DNA from: Parachlamydiales bacterium
Lineage (GTDB): Bacteria; Chlamydiota; Chlamydiia; Chlamydiales; Rhabdochlamydiaceae
Direction of reading: 5' to 3'
Length of the DNA: 64,000 bases
NCBI GenBank assembly: GCA_023265455.1
Contig: JAHFTQ010000002.1
Location: 1-64,000 of the forward strand
Below are positions 1-9,700 of the stretch, piece by piece (position 1 is the stretch's first letter; the number at the start of each line of letters is the position of its first letter). Below the pieces are notes generated by a model that was not told the origin of the DNA, did no database searches, and saw nothing but the letters and a program-made list of their open reading frames with translations. The translations under genes were made by a program, and so were the position numbers.

Positions 1-1548
1 GTCGGTGCCCATATCACCCAAAGTACCCGGCATGACTTTTATTTCGGCATAGGACCTTATTACTTCACAGCCGACCCCAATAATGCCTGGGGAGGAAAAA
101 CCCGCCTCTATTGGAGATATAAAGATTACGTCTCCTTAGAAGCCTCTTATTCGTATGACCACATCTTCAAAAATGTTGTCCAAGGCACCGTGGCGTTCAG
201 CTATCCGTTTGGAAAAAAACTTGAGCGCAAAGGCAAAAACTGTCCCAATAGCAACGACCTAGCTCTTTCTCGTGCGGCCTTTGCTCCTTACCGCTTCGAA
301 ATCCCTGTGGTCGAGACCCGTAAACAACACAGAACCGCCATTAACTCTGCTACAGGACAGCCGTGGAGAGTCTGGTTCGTGCGCAATACCAGCAGCTCCA
401 ATGGAACAGTTGAAAGTCCATTCTCGACGCTGACCGCTGCTCAAAATGCCTCAGGACCTAATGACATGATCTACGTCTTCCAAGGCGATGGAACCTCTCG
501 TGGAATGAATGCGGGTATCGTCTTGAAAAATGGACAAAGCCTCTTCGGCTCGGGAACAAAACAAACCATTAGCACCTCGGTGGGCAGGATTAGTATTCCT
601 GCACAAACCCCTGGAGCTCCTACAGTGACTAATACGACAGGTAGTGTCATCACTTTAGCCAATGGCAATGAAATCTCCGGGATGAACATCCAAGTCTTAG
701 CAGGAAATGGTATCGACAGTCCGCTTCTTACGGGTGTCGTAGGCGCTAATGTCCATCACAACATTGTGTCTGGCAATCTGCCGCATACCGGCATCTTACT
801 TTTAGGTTCAGGAAATTTTACAGCAACTAATAACCGTGTCACCTCTTCAGACAATACCACTAACGTGGGAATTTCCTTAAGTGTCTTAGACGGCACTTTT
901 GCGACAGGAAATCTCTCTAACAACGTTGTCACAGGTTACACCACGGGTATCAGAGTCGACCCCAGCCCCCTATCACCAACGACTACAGCCTCTTGTAACG
1001 TGACGATTGCAGGAAACTCTCTCACAGGTTTTGGAGGTCAAGGCATAGCACTTCTCAGAGGGATGGCAAATTCACAGGTGCGCATTACAAACAACACTAT
1101 CACTAATACTCTAGCTACATTAGGTGGAGGATCTTCGTCTGGCATTCTTTTAGGATCAGCCTTCGGGTCTTTAACTGGCTCAAGTAGATATACGATAGAT
1201 AACAATACGATTGTAACGACAACTAGTACTGCTTTGACATCTTGTATTGGAATTAACGTCCAAGGGACGGCCGCCACTTCAGCTCGCTTGCTCATCACAA
1301 ATAACACCATGGTCGCAGGATTAGCTACTTCGGCTTATGGGTTGAATATGGATGCAGGAGCTAACGGGACGATCTGTGCAAGTATTAGTAATAATTTAGT
1401 CAGATTGCAGACAGTAGGCTCAAATGGAATGAGCATTTCGGGAAGCGCCGGTACTGTGAATATCGACGATTTCTCTAATAACATTGCGCCAGCCTCTTTA
1501 ATTTCTGGAACCGTCAGGTTCGTAGCCCCCGGTACCTGCGGAAATTAA
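1..1548 (+). CDS. inverse-autotransporter-like outer-membrane protein with beta-helix domain (5' end outside window)
   Basis: The frame is open from base 1, so the 515 residues seen are the C-terminal part; the GTG at 190 is internal. Residues 1-70 alternate aromatic and polar residues (FYFGIGPYYF, RLYWRYKDYVSLEASYSY) and look like the last strands of an outer-membrane beta-barrel. A linker and the segment WRVWFVRNTSSSNG follow. The remaining roughly 370 residues are Asn/Thr/Gly-rich with repeated NNTI, SGIL and NGTI patterns, as in right-handed parallel beta-helices. A barrel first and passenger second is the order of inverse autotransporters (intimin/invasin type). It ends before a weak terminator, separate from serS. 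Surface exposure and adhesion are inferences; the missing N-terminus should hold the signal peptide. Confidence 0.7.
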   Translation, partial: VGAHITQSTRHDFYFGIGPYYFTADPNNAWGGKTRLYWRYKDYVSLEASYSYDHIFKNVVQGTVAFSYPFGKKLERKGKNCPNSNDLALSRAAFAPYRFEIPVVETRKQHRTAINSATGQPWRVWFVRNTSSSNGTVESPFSTLTAAQNASGPNDMIYVFQGDGTSRGMNAGIVLKNGQSLFGSGTKQTISTSVGRISIPAQTPGAPTVTNTTGSVITLANGNEISGMNIQVLAGNGIDSPLLTGVVGANVHHNIVSGNLPHTGILLLGSGNFTATNNRVTSSDNTTNVGISLSVLDGTFATGNLSNNVVTGYTTGIRVDPSPLSPTTTASCNVTIAGNSLTGFGGQGIALLRGMANSQVRITNNTITNTLATLGGGSSSGILLGSAFGSLTGSSRYTIDNNTIVTTTSTALTSCIGINVQGTAATSARLLITNNTMVAGLATSAYGLNMDAGANGTICASISNNLVRLQTVGSNGMSISGSAGTVNIDDFSNNIAPASLISGTVRFVAPGTCGN

Positions 1549-1561
1549 TATTTTTAATATG

Positions 1562-1586
1562 ACGGGGCGCTTGCAAAACGCCCTGT
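1562..1586 (+). terminator. weak rho-independent terminator after the autotransporter-like gene
   Basis: An 8-bp stem (1562-1569 with 1579-1586, one G-U pair) has a 9-nt loop and is followed by TTGACTTT, a broken U tract. A second small hairpin (GGGC-TTTT-GCCC) follows around 1597-1608. It lies between the upstream gene and serS. Confidence 0.45.
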
Positions 1587-1623
1587 TTGACTTTAAGGGC
1601 TTTTGCCCCTAACATAGCATCTT

Positions 1624-2904
1624 ATGTTGGATATTAAGCTCCTGCGCAAAGACCCTACAGCCATCGAAATCAAACTTAAAACTAAAGATTCTTCTGTCAA
1701 TCTAGCTCCCCTGCTAGCCCTGGACGAGAAGATCCGTCATCTCACCCTTGAAGCCGAGCAAATTCAGGCTAAGCGCAATGCTCTATCCAAAGAGATTGGC
1801 GAGCGTAAACGGACAGGTACGGATGCCACTGAGCTCCTCCAAGACGTTGCAGGACTGGGGAGTCAAGTTTCCCAGTTGAACCACGAGCGAACTGAGCTCG
1901 AAAAAGAGCTCACTCATGGACTGGGCTGCCTTCCCAATATCCCTGCCGAGGGGATTAAAGTTTCTCCAGACCCTAAAGAAAACGTCTGCATCAAAACATG
2001 GGGAGAAAAAAAAGAATTTGATTTTGCTTTCAAAAATCATGTTGAACTCAATGAAAAGCTTGGGCTTTTTGATTTTAAAAGAGCCGCTAAAACCTCGGGA
2101 AGTGGATGGCCTGCTTACTGCGGCCTGGGGGCTCGCCTAGAGTGGGCGCTCATCAATTTCATGATCGACATCCATATTGAAAACGGGTTCGAATTTTGGC
2201 TCCCTCCTCACTTGATCCGTCCTGAAACCATGTTTGCCTCTGCGCAGCTTCCTAAGTTTGAAAGCCAGCTTTTCAAACTCAAAGATGACGACTACCCCCT
2301 CTATCTCATTCCGACTTCTGAGACGGTTCTCAACGGCCTACATATCGATGAAATCTTTTCCGCTGAGGAACTCCCTAAGCGGTACGCCGCTTATACTCCC
2401 TGCTTCCGCAGGGAAGCTGGAGCCGCTGGGAGTCAAGAGCGGGGTCTCATCCGGATGCATCAGTTCAACAAAGTCGAAATGTTCGCATTTACACTGCCTG
2501 AGCAGAGTGAAGCGATGTTCCAGCAGATGATCCAGAGCGCTGAAGAGATCTTGCAGGGCCTCAACCTCCATTACCGCAACATGCTGCTCGTCACTGGAGA
2601 TATGTCGTTTGCAGCCCAAAAAACCGTCGATATCGAAGTTTGGCTCCCTGGACAAAACCGTTATTATGAAGTCTCTTCTATTTCCGACTGCGGCGATTTC
2701 CAAGCCCGGCGTTCTCTCACGCGGTATCGAAGAAAAGAAGACAAACCCGAATTAGTCCACACCCTCAATGGGTCAGGCCTGGCCACATCCCGCCTGATGG
2801 TTGCCCTTTTAGAAAACAACCAACGCCCCGATGGCTCCATTGAAATTCCCCTCGTGCTCCATAAATATCTCAACGGAGTCAAAGAGCTATGTCCTCCCTC
2901 TTAG
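1624..2904 (+). CDS. serS: seryl-tRNA synthetase
   Basis: Charges tRNA-Ser (and tRNA-Sec where present) with serine in the cytoplasm. The protein is 426 residues, the usual family length. The N-terminal 110 residues form the charged antiparallel coiled-coil arm that grips the tRNA long variable arm. Class II motif 2 is seen as FRREAGAAGSQERGLIR and motif 3 as NGSGLATSRLMVALLENN. The ATG start opens directly with MLDIKLLRKDP, the standard N-terminus. The 3' end overlaps the next gene by 16 nt. Recognition is secure. Confidence 0.97.
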   Translation: MLDIKLLRKDPTAIEIKLKTKDSSVNLAPLLALDEKIRHLTLEAEQIQAKRNALSKEIGERKRTGTDATELLQDVAGLGSQVSQLNHERTELEKELTHGLGCLPNIPAEGIKVSPDPKENVCIKTWGEKKEFDFAFKNHVELNEKLGLFDFKRAAKTSGSGWPAYCGLGARLEWALINFMIDIHIENGFEFWLPPHLIRPETMFASAQLPKFESQLFKLKDDDYPLYLIPTSETVLNGLHIDEIFSAEELPKRYAAYTPCFRREAGAAGSQERGLIRMHQFNKVEMFAFTLPEQSEAMFQQMIQSAEEILQGLNLHYRNMLLVTGDMSFAAQKTVDIEVWLPGQNRYYEVSSISDCGDFQARRSLTRYRRKEDKPELVHTLNGSGLATSRLMVALLENNQRPDGSIEIPLVLHKYLNGVKELCPPS

Positions 2905-4142
2905 AAGATTTCTGTCAATTTTTAGACCAATCTCCCACCGCTTGGCACGCTGCCAGTTCAGCAGCAAGCCGCTTATCAACGCTTGGTGCTACAGCTCTTG
3001 ATGAAAAAGACAAATGGAAACTGGAAAAAAAACAGAGGTACTTCGTCAAGCGCGGCGGATCTATTTGTGCGTTTTCTACCCCGGCTACTTCCCCTCAAAA
3101 AATGACCATTGTGGCAGCTCACACCGATAGCCCTGCCCTCAAACTCAAGCCCAACCCTGAAATCTTCTCCGACTCCATCTCTCAGTTAGAAACTGAAGTC
3201 TACGGCGCTCCCCTCTTAAGCTCTTGGTTTAATCGCGATCTCGCGATTGCTGGAAGGATCGTCGTTGAAAACAGCCAAGGCGCCATCGAAGAAAAACTTG
3301 TCTTTCTAGATGAGGCTCCTCTTTTCATTCCCCAACTGGCTATCCATCTTGACCGTGAAGTCAATGAGAAGGGCCTCATGATTGACAAACAGGACCACCT
3401 CCGTCCCATTCTTACGCTTCAAAATAAGGACGCTTTCCTTCCCTTATTAAAAAAACAGGTTTCTTTCAAAGAGCTTCTCTCTTTTGATCTTTTCCTCGTC
3501 CCTCTTGAAAAACCGCGGCTTTTAGGCGCCTCTAAAGAGATGCTCGCCTCTTACCGCCTTGACAATCTCGCTTCAGCTCATGCTTGTCTCACAGCTTTTT
3601 TAAATGCTCCTGTTCAAGACACCCTCCAAATCGCCATCCTTTGCGACGCCGAAGAGATCGGCTCTCGCACAGCAGAGGGAGCAGCTTCGCCCTTCCTACA
3701 AGACATCCTCCAAAGGATCGGCCTGTTTTACAACCTCTCCGATGAAGATGCTATCCGCCTTAAAAGATCCTCTTTTTGCGCCTCTGTCGATGTTGCCCAT
3801 GCCTACAACCCCAACTTCAGTAAAAAACACGACCCCCAGCACCTATTGCTACCGGGCCAAGGCATCGCCATCAAATACAATGCCGACAAAAAATACGTCA
3901 CCGATGCCGCCACTGCAGCTCCTATCCTCTTGGCCTGCAAAAAAATGAACCTTCGTACCCAATCGTTTGCAAGCCACTCGAATTTAGCTAGCGGCAGCAC
4001 CATTGGACCCATCATAGCCCATACCCTCGGCATTCCGACTGTCGACATCGGCTGCCCGATTTTCTCCATGCACTCAGCACGCGAAGTGATGGCTGTCCAA
4101 GACCATCTCGACATGTGCCAGCTTTTAACCGCACTCCTATGA
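2889..4142 (+). CDS. apeB: M18 family aspartyl aminopeptidase
   Basis: A dinuclear-metal exopeptidase that removes N-terminal acidic or neutral residues in the cytosol. At 417 residues it has near-normal family length. Metal and catalytic motifs are visible: AAHTDSPALKLKP (His ligand and adjacent Asp), CDAEEIGSRT (catalytic and ligand Glu) and a late conserved block ASHSNLASGSTIGPI. The start ATG lies inside serS (16-nt overlap), and its TGA overlaps the next start as ATGA, so the genes are translationally coupled. The physiological substrate is unknown; peptide recycling from host-derived peptides is an inference. Confidence 0.92.
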   Translation: MSSLLEDFCQFLDQSPTAWHAASSAASRLSTLGATALDEKDKWKLEKKQRYFVKRGGSICAFSTPATSPQKMTIVAAHTDSPALKLKPNPEIFSDSISQLETEVYGAPLLSSWFNRDLAIAGRIVVENSQGAIEEKLVFLDEAPLFIPQLAIHLDREVNEKGLMIDKQDHLRPILTLQNKDAFLPLLKKQVSFKELLSFDLFLVPLEKPRLLGASKEMLASYRLDNLASAHACLTAFLNAPVQDTLQIAILCDAEEIGSRTAEGAASPFLQDILQRIGLFYNLSDEDAIRLKRSSFCASVDVAHAYNPNFSKKHDPQHLLLPGQGIAIKYNADKKYVTDAATAAPILLACKKMNLRTQSFASHSNLASGSTIGPIIAHTLGIPTVDIGCPIFSMHSAREVMAVQDHLDMCQLLTALL

Positions 4143-4855
4143 ATCACTTTGAAGGAAAATCCGTCATTGAACATTTGAAAGCCGCCCGCGCTAAGGGAGC
4201 TCTTGCTGCGGCTGAAATCCATGGTGCTGAAACACCAGGCTACCTCTCTGCGGGAGCGGACGCAGCTAAAGAATCGGCTGTGGTTCTTTTACTCGCTTGG
4301 ATTTTATTTTCTCCCCAGCCTACACTTTTTTTTCTACTGATGTTGGGGATGCTCCTTTGGAAAGCGGGCCGTAGCGCCCTGCTCGGTTGGGCCAGGTTAG
4401 AGAGACTCCATCGCCTGATTGAGGAAGAGAGATGGGAAATCGAACATAATCGCTCCCAAGAAAAAGAAGAGCTCACGGCGCTTTACCACGCAAAAGGACT
4501 CACTGGAAAACTGCTGGAAGAGACCATCACGGTTTTAATGGCCGATGACAACCGCCTCCTCAAAGTGATGTTAGAAGAAGAGATGGGGCTTGCCTTAGAA
4601 GCCTATGAACACCCCCTCAAACAAAGCTTTGGAGCGGCCTCTGGGGTCATTTTTAGCTCCCTTCTTTTTACGGGAGGCTATTATCTTTTTTCTCAAGGAC
4701 CTCTCGTTGCCGCGCTTGTTGTTGTCACCCTCTCATCACTGCTCATTGCCCACATCGAACAAAGCCGCCGCATCGAAGCGCTCATCTGGAATCTTGCCGT
4801 CGCTCTTTTCGCGGCAGGGACAGTCTATTTGTTTAAACAACTCATTTTCATATGA
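4139..4855 (+). CDS. VIT1/CCC1-like membrane protein
   Basis: The predicted 238-residue membrane protein has two N-terminal hydrophobic segments (about residues 40-75), a charged cytoplasmic middle, and three C-terminal hydrophobic segments (about 160-238). The middle contains EKEELTALYHAKGLTGKLLEE and a downstream EEEMGLALE, resembling the cytosolic metal-binding region of VIT1/CCC1 Fe/Mn transporters. The classical first-helix NDG motif is not evident, so this is a divergent member. The chosen start at 4139 forms ATGA with the upstream stop; a GTG-type start further upstream is less likely. The downstream gene, a metal-exporting ATPase, also starts in an ATGA overlap, supporting a shared role in metal handling. 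Confidence 0.65.
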   Translation: MNHFEGKSVIEHLKAARAKGALAAAEIHGAETPGYLSAGADAAKESAVVLLLAWILFSPQPTLFFLLMLGMLLWKAGRSALLGWARLERLHRLIEEERWEIEHNRSQEKEELTALYHAKGLTGKLLEETITVLMADDNRLLKVMLEEEMGLALEAYEHPLKQSFGAASGVIFSSLLFTGGYYLFSQGPLVAALVVVTLSSLLIAHIEQSRRIEALIWNLAVALFAAGTVYLFKQLIFI

Positions 4856-6765
4856 CTTCACCCTATTCTTTCGATGAGTTTTTCGCATCCGACAAAGAAG
4901 AGGCCATCTCTCCTTTTCTGACAGTAGAGTCGCGCAAGTGGGGAAAAAATCTCGCTCTGAAAAGCTCTCTCTTCGCAGGATTTCTTCTCGCTCTTTCCTT
5001 TATTTTTTCGTTTTACTCAGCTCCCGCCTCTCTCCTCTTTTTGATCGGCGTCTATTTTCTAGTCGGCACACCTGCGCTTATCAACTCGATTCACGATCTT
5101 CTCAATTTCGAGATCAATATCGACGTACTCATGACCCTTGCTGCCTTTCTTTCAGTCCTCATTGGAAGCGAGCTCGAAGGAGCTCTTCTCTTGGTCCTCT
5201 TCGAACTCTCTGCTGCCATGGAAAACATGGTGACTGAAAAAACTCGCAGCAGTGTTTTAAATCTCCACAAGCTCTCCCCCCGCGTAGCCACCGTGATCAC
5301 CGAAGACGGCTCCGTCTATGAAAAAGCCCTCGGCGAGATCAGTGTTGGAATGACCCTTCTGGTCAGAGCTGGAGAAATTGTCCCTCTCGATGGTCAAGTC
5401 ATCGATGGAAGATCTTATGTGAACCTCGTCCACCTCACTGGAGAGAGCCAGCCCCTTTCCAAAGCTCCTGGCGATGAGGTTCCGGCAGGAGCCGGTAACC
5501 TCGACGGCACTTTAACCATTCGCGTCACGCGTAGCAGTGGCGATTCCACCGTCAGTCGTATCATCCGGCTCATTACCCAAGCTGGGGAAGCCAAACCCCG
5601 TGTTGAACAATTTCTGGACCGGTTTGGAAAATACTACGCCACCACCATTATCCTCTTAGCATTGGGATTTGCTCTCTTCCTTCCTCTCCCCTATCTAGGC
5701 TCCGAAGGATCTGTCTACCGCGCTCTCACGTTCTTGATCGCCGCCTCTCCTTGCGCCCTCATCTTAGCAACGCCAACGGCCTACCTCAGCGCCATTAGCA
5801 GCTGCGCCCGCCGCGGGATCTTGCCCAAAGGAGGGATTACTTTAGATGCCGTCGCCAAATGCAAAACGATTGCTCTTGATAAAACCGGCACACTCACAAC
5901 AGGCAAACTCATCTGTACATCTGTCCAGCAAATCGCCGGTCCTCCCCTCGATCTCAACTTGGCCATTGCCATTGCTGCCTCATTAGAAAGACATGCCGTT
6001 CATCCCATCGCCGAAGCTCTCACTGTCTTTGCCGGAGAAAAAAAGCTTTCCCTCCTTCCCGTTGAACAGTTCCGCTCCCTTGCAGGATATGGTCTTGAAG
6101 GCACTATCGGCACGCACCCTGCCGTCATTGGACAGCGTGAGTTTATTGAGCAAAGATCTCGACTCTCTCTTCCTCCCTCGGATCAAATGGCCACCTACCT
6201 CTTTGTCCAAGGCTCTCTTTTCGTTTTTAATTTCACAGATGATCTCCGGTCAGATGCTCTTGCTGTCACCCGCCGCCTTCAGCAAAAAAACTACCGCCTT
6301 ATCATGCTTTCAGGGGACAATCTTGCCAATGCTAGCCTTGTCGCCAAAAAACTCGGCATCACAGACGTTTTTGCCAACTTGCGACCCGAAGATAAACTCG
6401 CAAAAATCACGGCTCTTGCTCAGGAAGCTCCTCTCATGATGGTCGGCGACGGCATTAACGACGCTCCGGCTCTTGCCCGTGCGACCGTCGGAATTTCCAT
6501 GGGAAAAATTGGAAGCGCAGCCGCTGTCGATGCCTCGGATATCGTCTTCATCAACGACGACATCTCTCTTCTCGATTGGCTCTGCAAAAAAGCCCATCAG
6601 ACCCGCCGCATCCTCCAACAAAACATCGCTCTAGCCCTAGGAGTCATCCTCCTGACTACCACTCCTGCCCTCTTAGGCTGGGTGCCGCTCTGGATCGCCG
6701 TGATCCTCCATGAAGGCGGCACCGTCCTTGTCGGCCTCAACAGCCTCCGCCTCTTACGTCGCTAA
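4852..6765 (+). CDS. P1B-type (P1B-4-like) heavy-metal-transporting ATPase
   Basis: This 637-residue P-type ATPase pumps a transition metal across the inner membrane. Visible landmarks are the actuator TGES block, SPC at about residues 299-301 in the membrane, phosphorylation motif DKTGTLT (Asp about 343), HAVHPIAEA (the HP locus of metal ATPases), GDGINDAP, and HEGGT near 620-624 in the last helices. SPC together with HEGGT is the signature of the P1B-4 subgroup (Co, Fe or Zn export). No N-terminal CxxC metal-binding domain is present. Chlamydial orthologues are annotated zntA/cadA. The end overlaps the convergent exoprotein gene by 4 nt. The actual metal cannot be read from sequence. Confidence 0.9.
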   Translation: MTSPYSFDEFFASDKEEAISPFLTVESRKWGKNLALKSSLFAGFLLALSFIFSFYSAPASLLFLIGVYFLVGTPALINSIHDLLNFEINIDVLMTLAAFLSVLIGSELEGALLLVLFELSAAMENMVTEKTRSSVLNLHKLSPRVATVITEDGSVYEKALGEISVGMTLLVRAGEIVPLDGQVIDGRSYVNLVHLTGESQPLSKAPGDEVPAGAGNLDGTLTIRVTRSSGDSTVSRIIRLITQAGEAKPRVEQFLDRFGKYYATTIILLALGFALFLPLPYLGSEGSVYRALTFLIAASPCALILATPTAYLSAISSCARRGILPKGGITLDAVAKCKTIALDKTGTLTTGKLICTSVQQIAGPPLDLNLAIAIAASLERHAVHPIAEALTVFAGEKKLSLLPVEQFRSLAGYGLEGTIGTHPAVIGQREFIEQRSRLSLPPSDQMATYLFVQGSLFVFNFTDDLRSDALAVTRRLQQKNYRLIMLSGDNLANASLVAKKLGITDVFANLRPEDKLAKITALAQEAPLMMVGDGINDAPALARATVGISMGKIGSAAAVDASDIVFINDDISLLDWLCKKAHQTRRILQQNIALALGVILLTTTPALLGWVPLWIAVILHEGGTVLVGLNSLRLLRR

Positions 6766-9700
6766 AATTGGGTACCTATCCAGTAGACATCATCTTCAAA
6801 GATAAAAGAGCCGTAGGGAGAGAAGGTCGGAGCGCAATATTTCCACTGACGATCTTCTTCACAGATTTGGAAGTGATAGCGGGGAGCTTTGAGTACAGGT
6901 AATAAGTCAGCAAGCTGGACAAGATTTGCAGCAACAAATTGGAAGAGCTTGGATTGTGGGATAGGCTGTGGTTCTTTATAATAAATTTTAAAGAAAGCAC
7001 CTCCATAAGTGCCCCCTGGAAAGTACGTCGTCCATTGTTCTGTTGAGCTATCCACAGCAAAGGGCCCTGGACTAAAAAAGGCTCCATTAATCGGGCTGCT
7101 AATTCCATTTTGAGTACGCCGCGCCGTGTAAATACGAACAGGAGTTCCAGCTCCTGCGGAGACAACTCCTCCTGCAGCCAAGATAAATTGGCCAGGGCCG
7201 ATTCCCGGAGCTGTGGGAAATTGATTATCGACAACGAGTCTTAAACTGCTATTCACAGTCCCACTAGCGATCACTTGGCTTGTGCTGCCGATCGAAATAT
7301 TTTGCCCTGCGATTAATAAAAGATTGCCCGTTGGAGCAGGTGTTGAGATCGTTGTAAAACCTGTCAGGTTGATCGATCCTCCTGCGATGACGGTCAAGTC
7401 ACTACCAAACGTCTGCATCAGCGCAGGAGCCGTAGCTAGAGGAGCTGAGTACTGACAGTCTTGCACACAGGTCACATTGATATCGCCGCTTTGCGTCACC
7501 ACACCAGCTTGCGCTGTCGCGCTTCCTCCTTGGACAATGAGGTTATTGGCGTTTAAGGTGAGAGCTCCTTGGGTCGTGCTGCGAATCAAGGCCGCCGCAC
7601 CATTGGCACTCCCACCTGTCATCGTAATATTATCGGAGGTGGAGACCACAATATTGCCTTGTCCGGTTGCTATTTGAGCCGCAGCATTGACAACAGCTCC
7701 TGCTGTCAACACCACACTTCCTGTAGAATTGACTCCGATATTGCCGTTGACAGTTGATATCTGCGCACCTCCTGTTGCACCGGTTGTGAGGCTAATACCT
7801 CCGGTCGTCAAAGCGATACCTCCTACACCCAACGTTCTGATACTGCCGTTATTTTGAACAGTCAAACGATGGGGGGAATTTGCTGTGAGGTTTCCGCTGG
7901 TTGTGGTAACGACGGTTGCACTACTATCGACGGTGATCCCATTGGTCGTGCCCTTTCCTGCGGTCCCTGTCATTTGAATAGGGCCATTAACCGAATTGAC
8001 TGTGGTCGTAGTGCCTGTAATAAAAATCCCCTCGTTAGATGCTGTTCCTGTTGAGGAACCTGTCCCAGTTAAAGCCATCGCAGCTGAACCTGTCGACCTG
8101 ACGCTTCCGCTAGTCTCAACACGGATACCTTGATTGGTAGCGCCGCTTCCTTGGCCTGTGCCTGTTAAATTCAAGGCTCCATTGACAGCACTGATTTTGC
8201 TATTAGCCCCCGTGACATAGATCCCATGACCACCTGTTGTTCCATTAGGAGAACCTGTTGCACTCAGGACATTGATAGTTCCACTGGTTGTAGAAATGTT
8301 TCCTGCTGAAGAGACTGTTAAACCTCTATTATTGGCTCCTGCGCCCTTTCCTATTGCTGTAATGTTGATATTCCCCGCAGCCGATGTAATCGCACTTAAA
8401 GTTCCACTGACTAAAACACCATTATTGCCTGTGATTCCTATGTTAGAGGCGGTCCCATTGAGTGTGATGGTCCCATTATTCGCCGCTGTGATTGTGCCTC
8501 CTGAGGTAACTGCGATTCCATCTCCATTACCAGTTCCTCCACCAGTGCCGGTCAGACTAATATTGCCTTGGTTAGACGAGATAATCCCATTTCCTAAGAA
8601 AGCGATCCCCTGGGTGTTGGACGTCCCAAGACCTCCCGTTCCCATTAATGTGATAGTCCCAAGACCGGTAGTCTGCATTAAAGTTGAGTTATCAAAGAAT
8701 ATACCAACATCTGAAGCCCCTGCTGCCTGTCCTCCGGCAACTCCTGTGCACTGAATGTTACCGTCAACGGTTGAAACTACAGCAGGGGATAAGAGTAGTA
8801 TTCCAATTTGAAAGGCTCCAATGGGACTGGAATGAATGCCGCTAAAGGTAATGTTACCTGAAGTTGATTGAACATGCCCACCCACAAGTATGGAGGCAGA
8901 AGAAGAGTTCCCCGCTGTCACAATCGAATCGAGAAGAATATTTCCTGAATTACTTTGAATCACCGCTAAAGCCATTGATGTACTGTCTATCTGTATTCCT
9001 CTAGAGCCTGGACCAGTCCCATTGTTTCTTCCCCGCATTGTAATCGTCCCGGACTGAGAAGACACTGTGCAACGAACACCAACTTCAATCCCTGTAGAGT
9101 TTGTGGCTGCTCCTCCTGTGATGAGTCCGTTAAACATGATATTGCCTGAACCTAACGCTTCGCATGTCGCAGTGGTCCCATCTGCTGCAAGCTCTATTCC
9201 TGTACCTAGCAAACCGATTGCAGCGCTTGTGCCCGTGATATTAATATCGCCAGATCCAGAAGAGCGAACAATTCCCCCAGCTCTAATGATGGATCCATTG
9301 TTACCTGATCCCGCTCCTCCAGCTGCTGTTCCCGCTGTTCCTTGCAGACTAATTGTGCCAGAAATGACAGAATTGACTAACCCACGTACGACAATACCAT
9401 CACCACTGCCATTACCCAAATCACCCCCTTGTCCAGTCAGGGCAATCGTCCCGGAGTTGGTGATCACCTGTCCATCAACCAAAATCCCGTCACAACTGTC
9501 CTGGCCAGCACCAGCGACTGTAATACCGGTTCCGTTGAGAGTGATATTTCCTGAATCTGTTTGAATAAGACCCGTGGGAGAAACGTAAATTCCCTGTCCC
9601 GTCGCTGTACCTCCCAGCCCTTGTGCTGTAAAATTGACTGCACCTGCTCCTGTCGCTGAAATCGTTCCTGAAACCGTAATTGTACGGGCTGCGTTAGCAA

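Noticed and set aside
6776..7234. A 152-codon minus-strand frame within the TpsA 3' end.
   Set aside because: It is a different frame of the same strand, with no SD, and the main frame has the expected aromatic C-terminal module.
8272..9564. Long Pro/Val-rich plus-strand open frames opposite the TpsA gene.
   Set aside because: They mirror the Gly/Thr/Ser/Asn repeats of TpsA on the other strand, have no SD and no recognisable domain; they are antisense shadows.
7400..9700. Regularly spaced short repeats, CRISPR-like at first sight.
   Set aside because: The repeats are in frame with TpsA, encode SGNI-type beta-helix turns, vary in length and sequence, and no cas genes are present.
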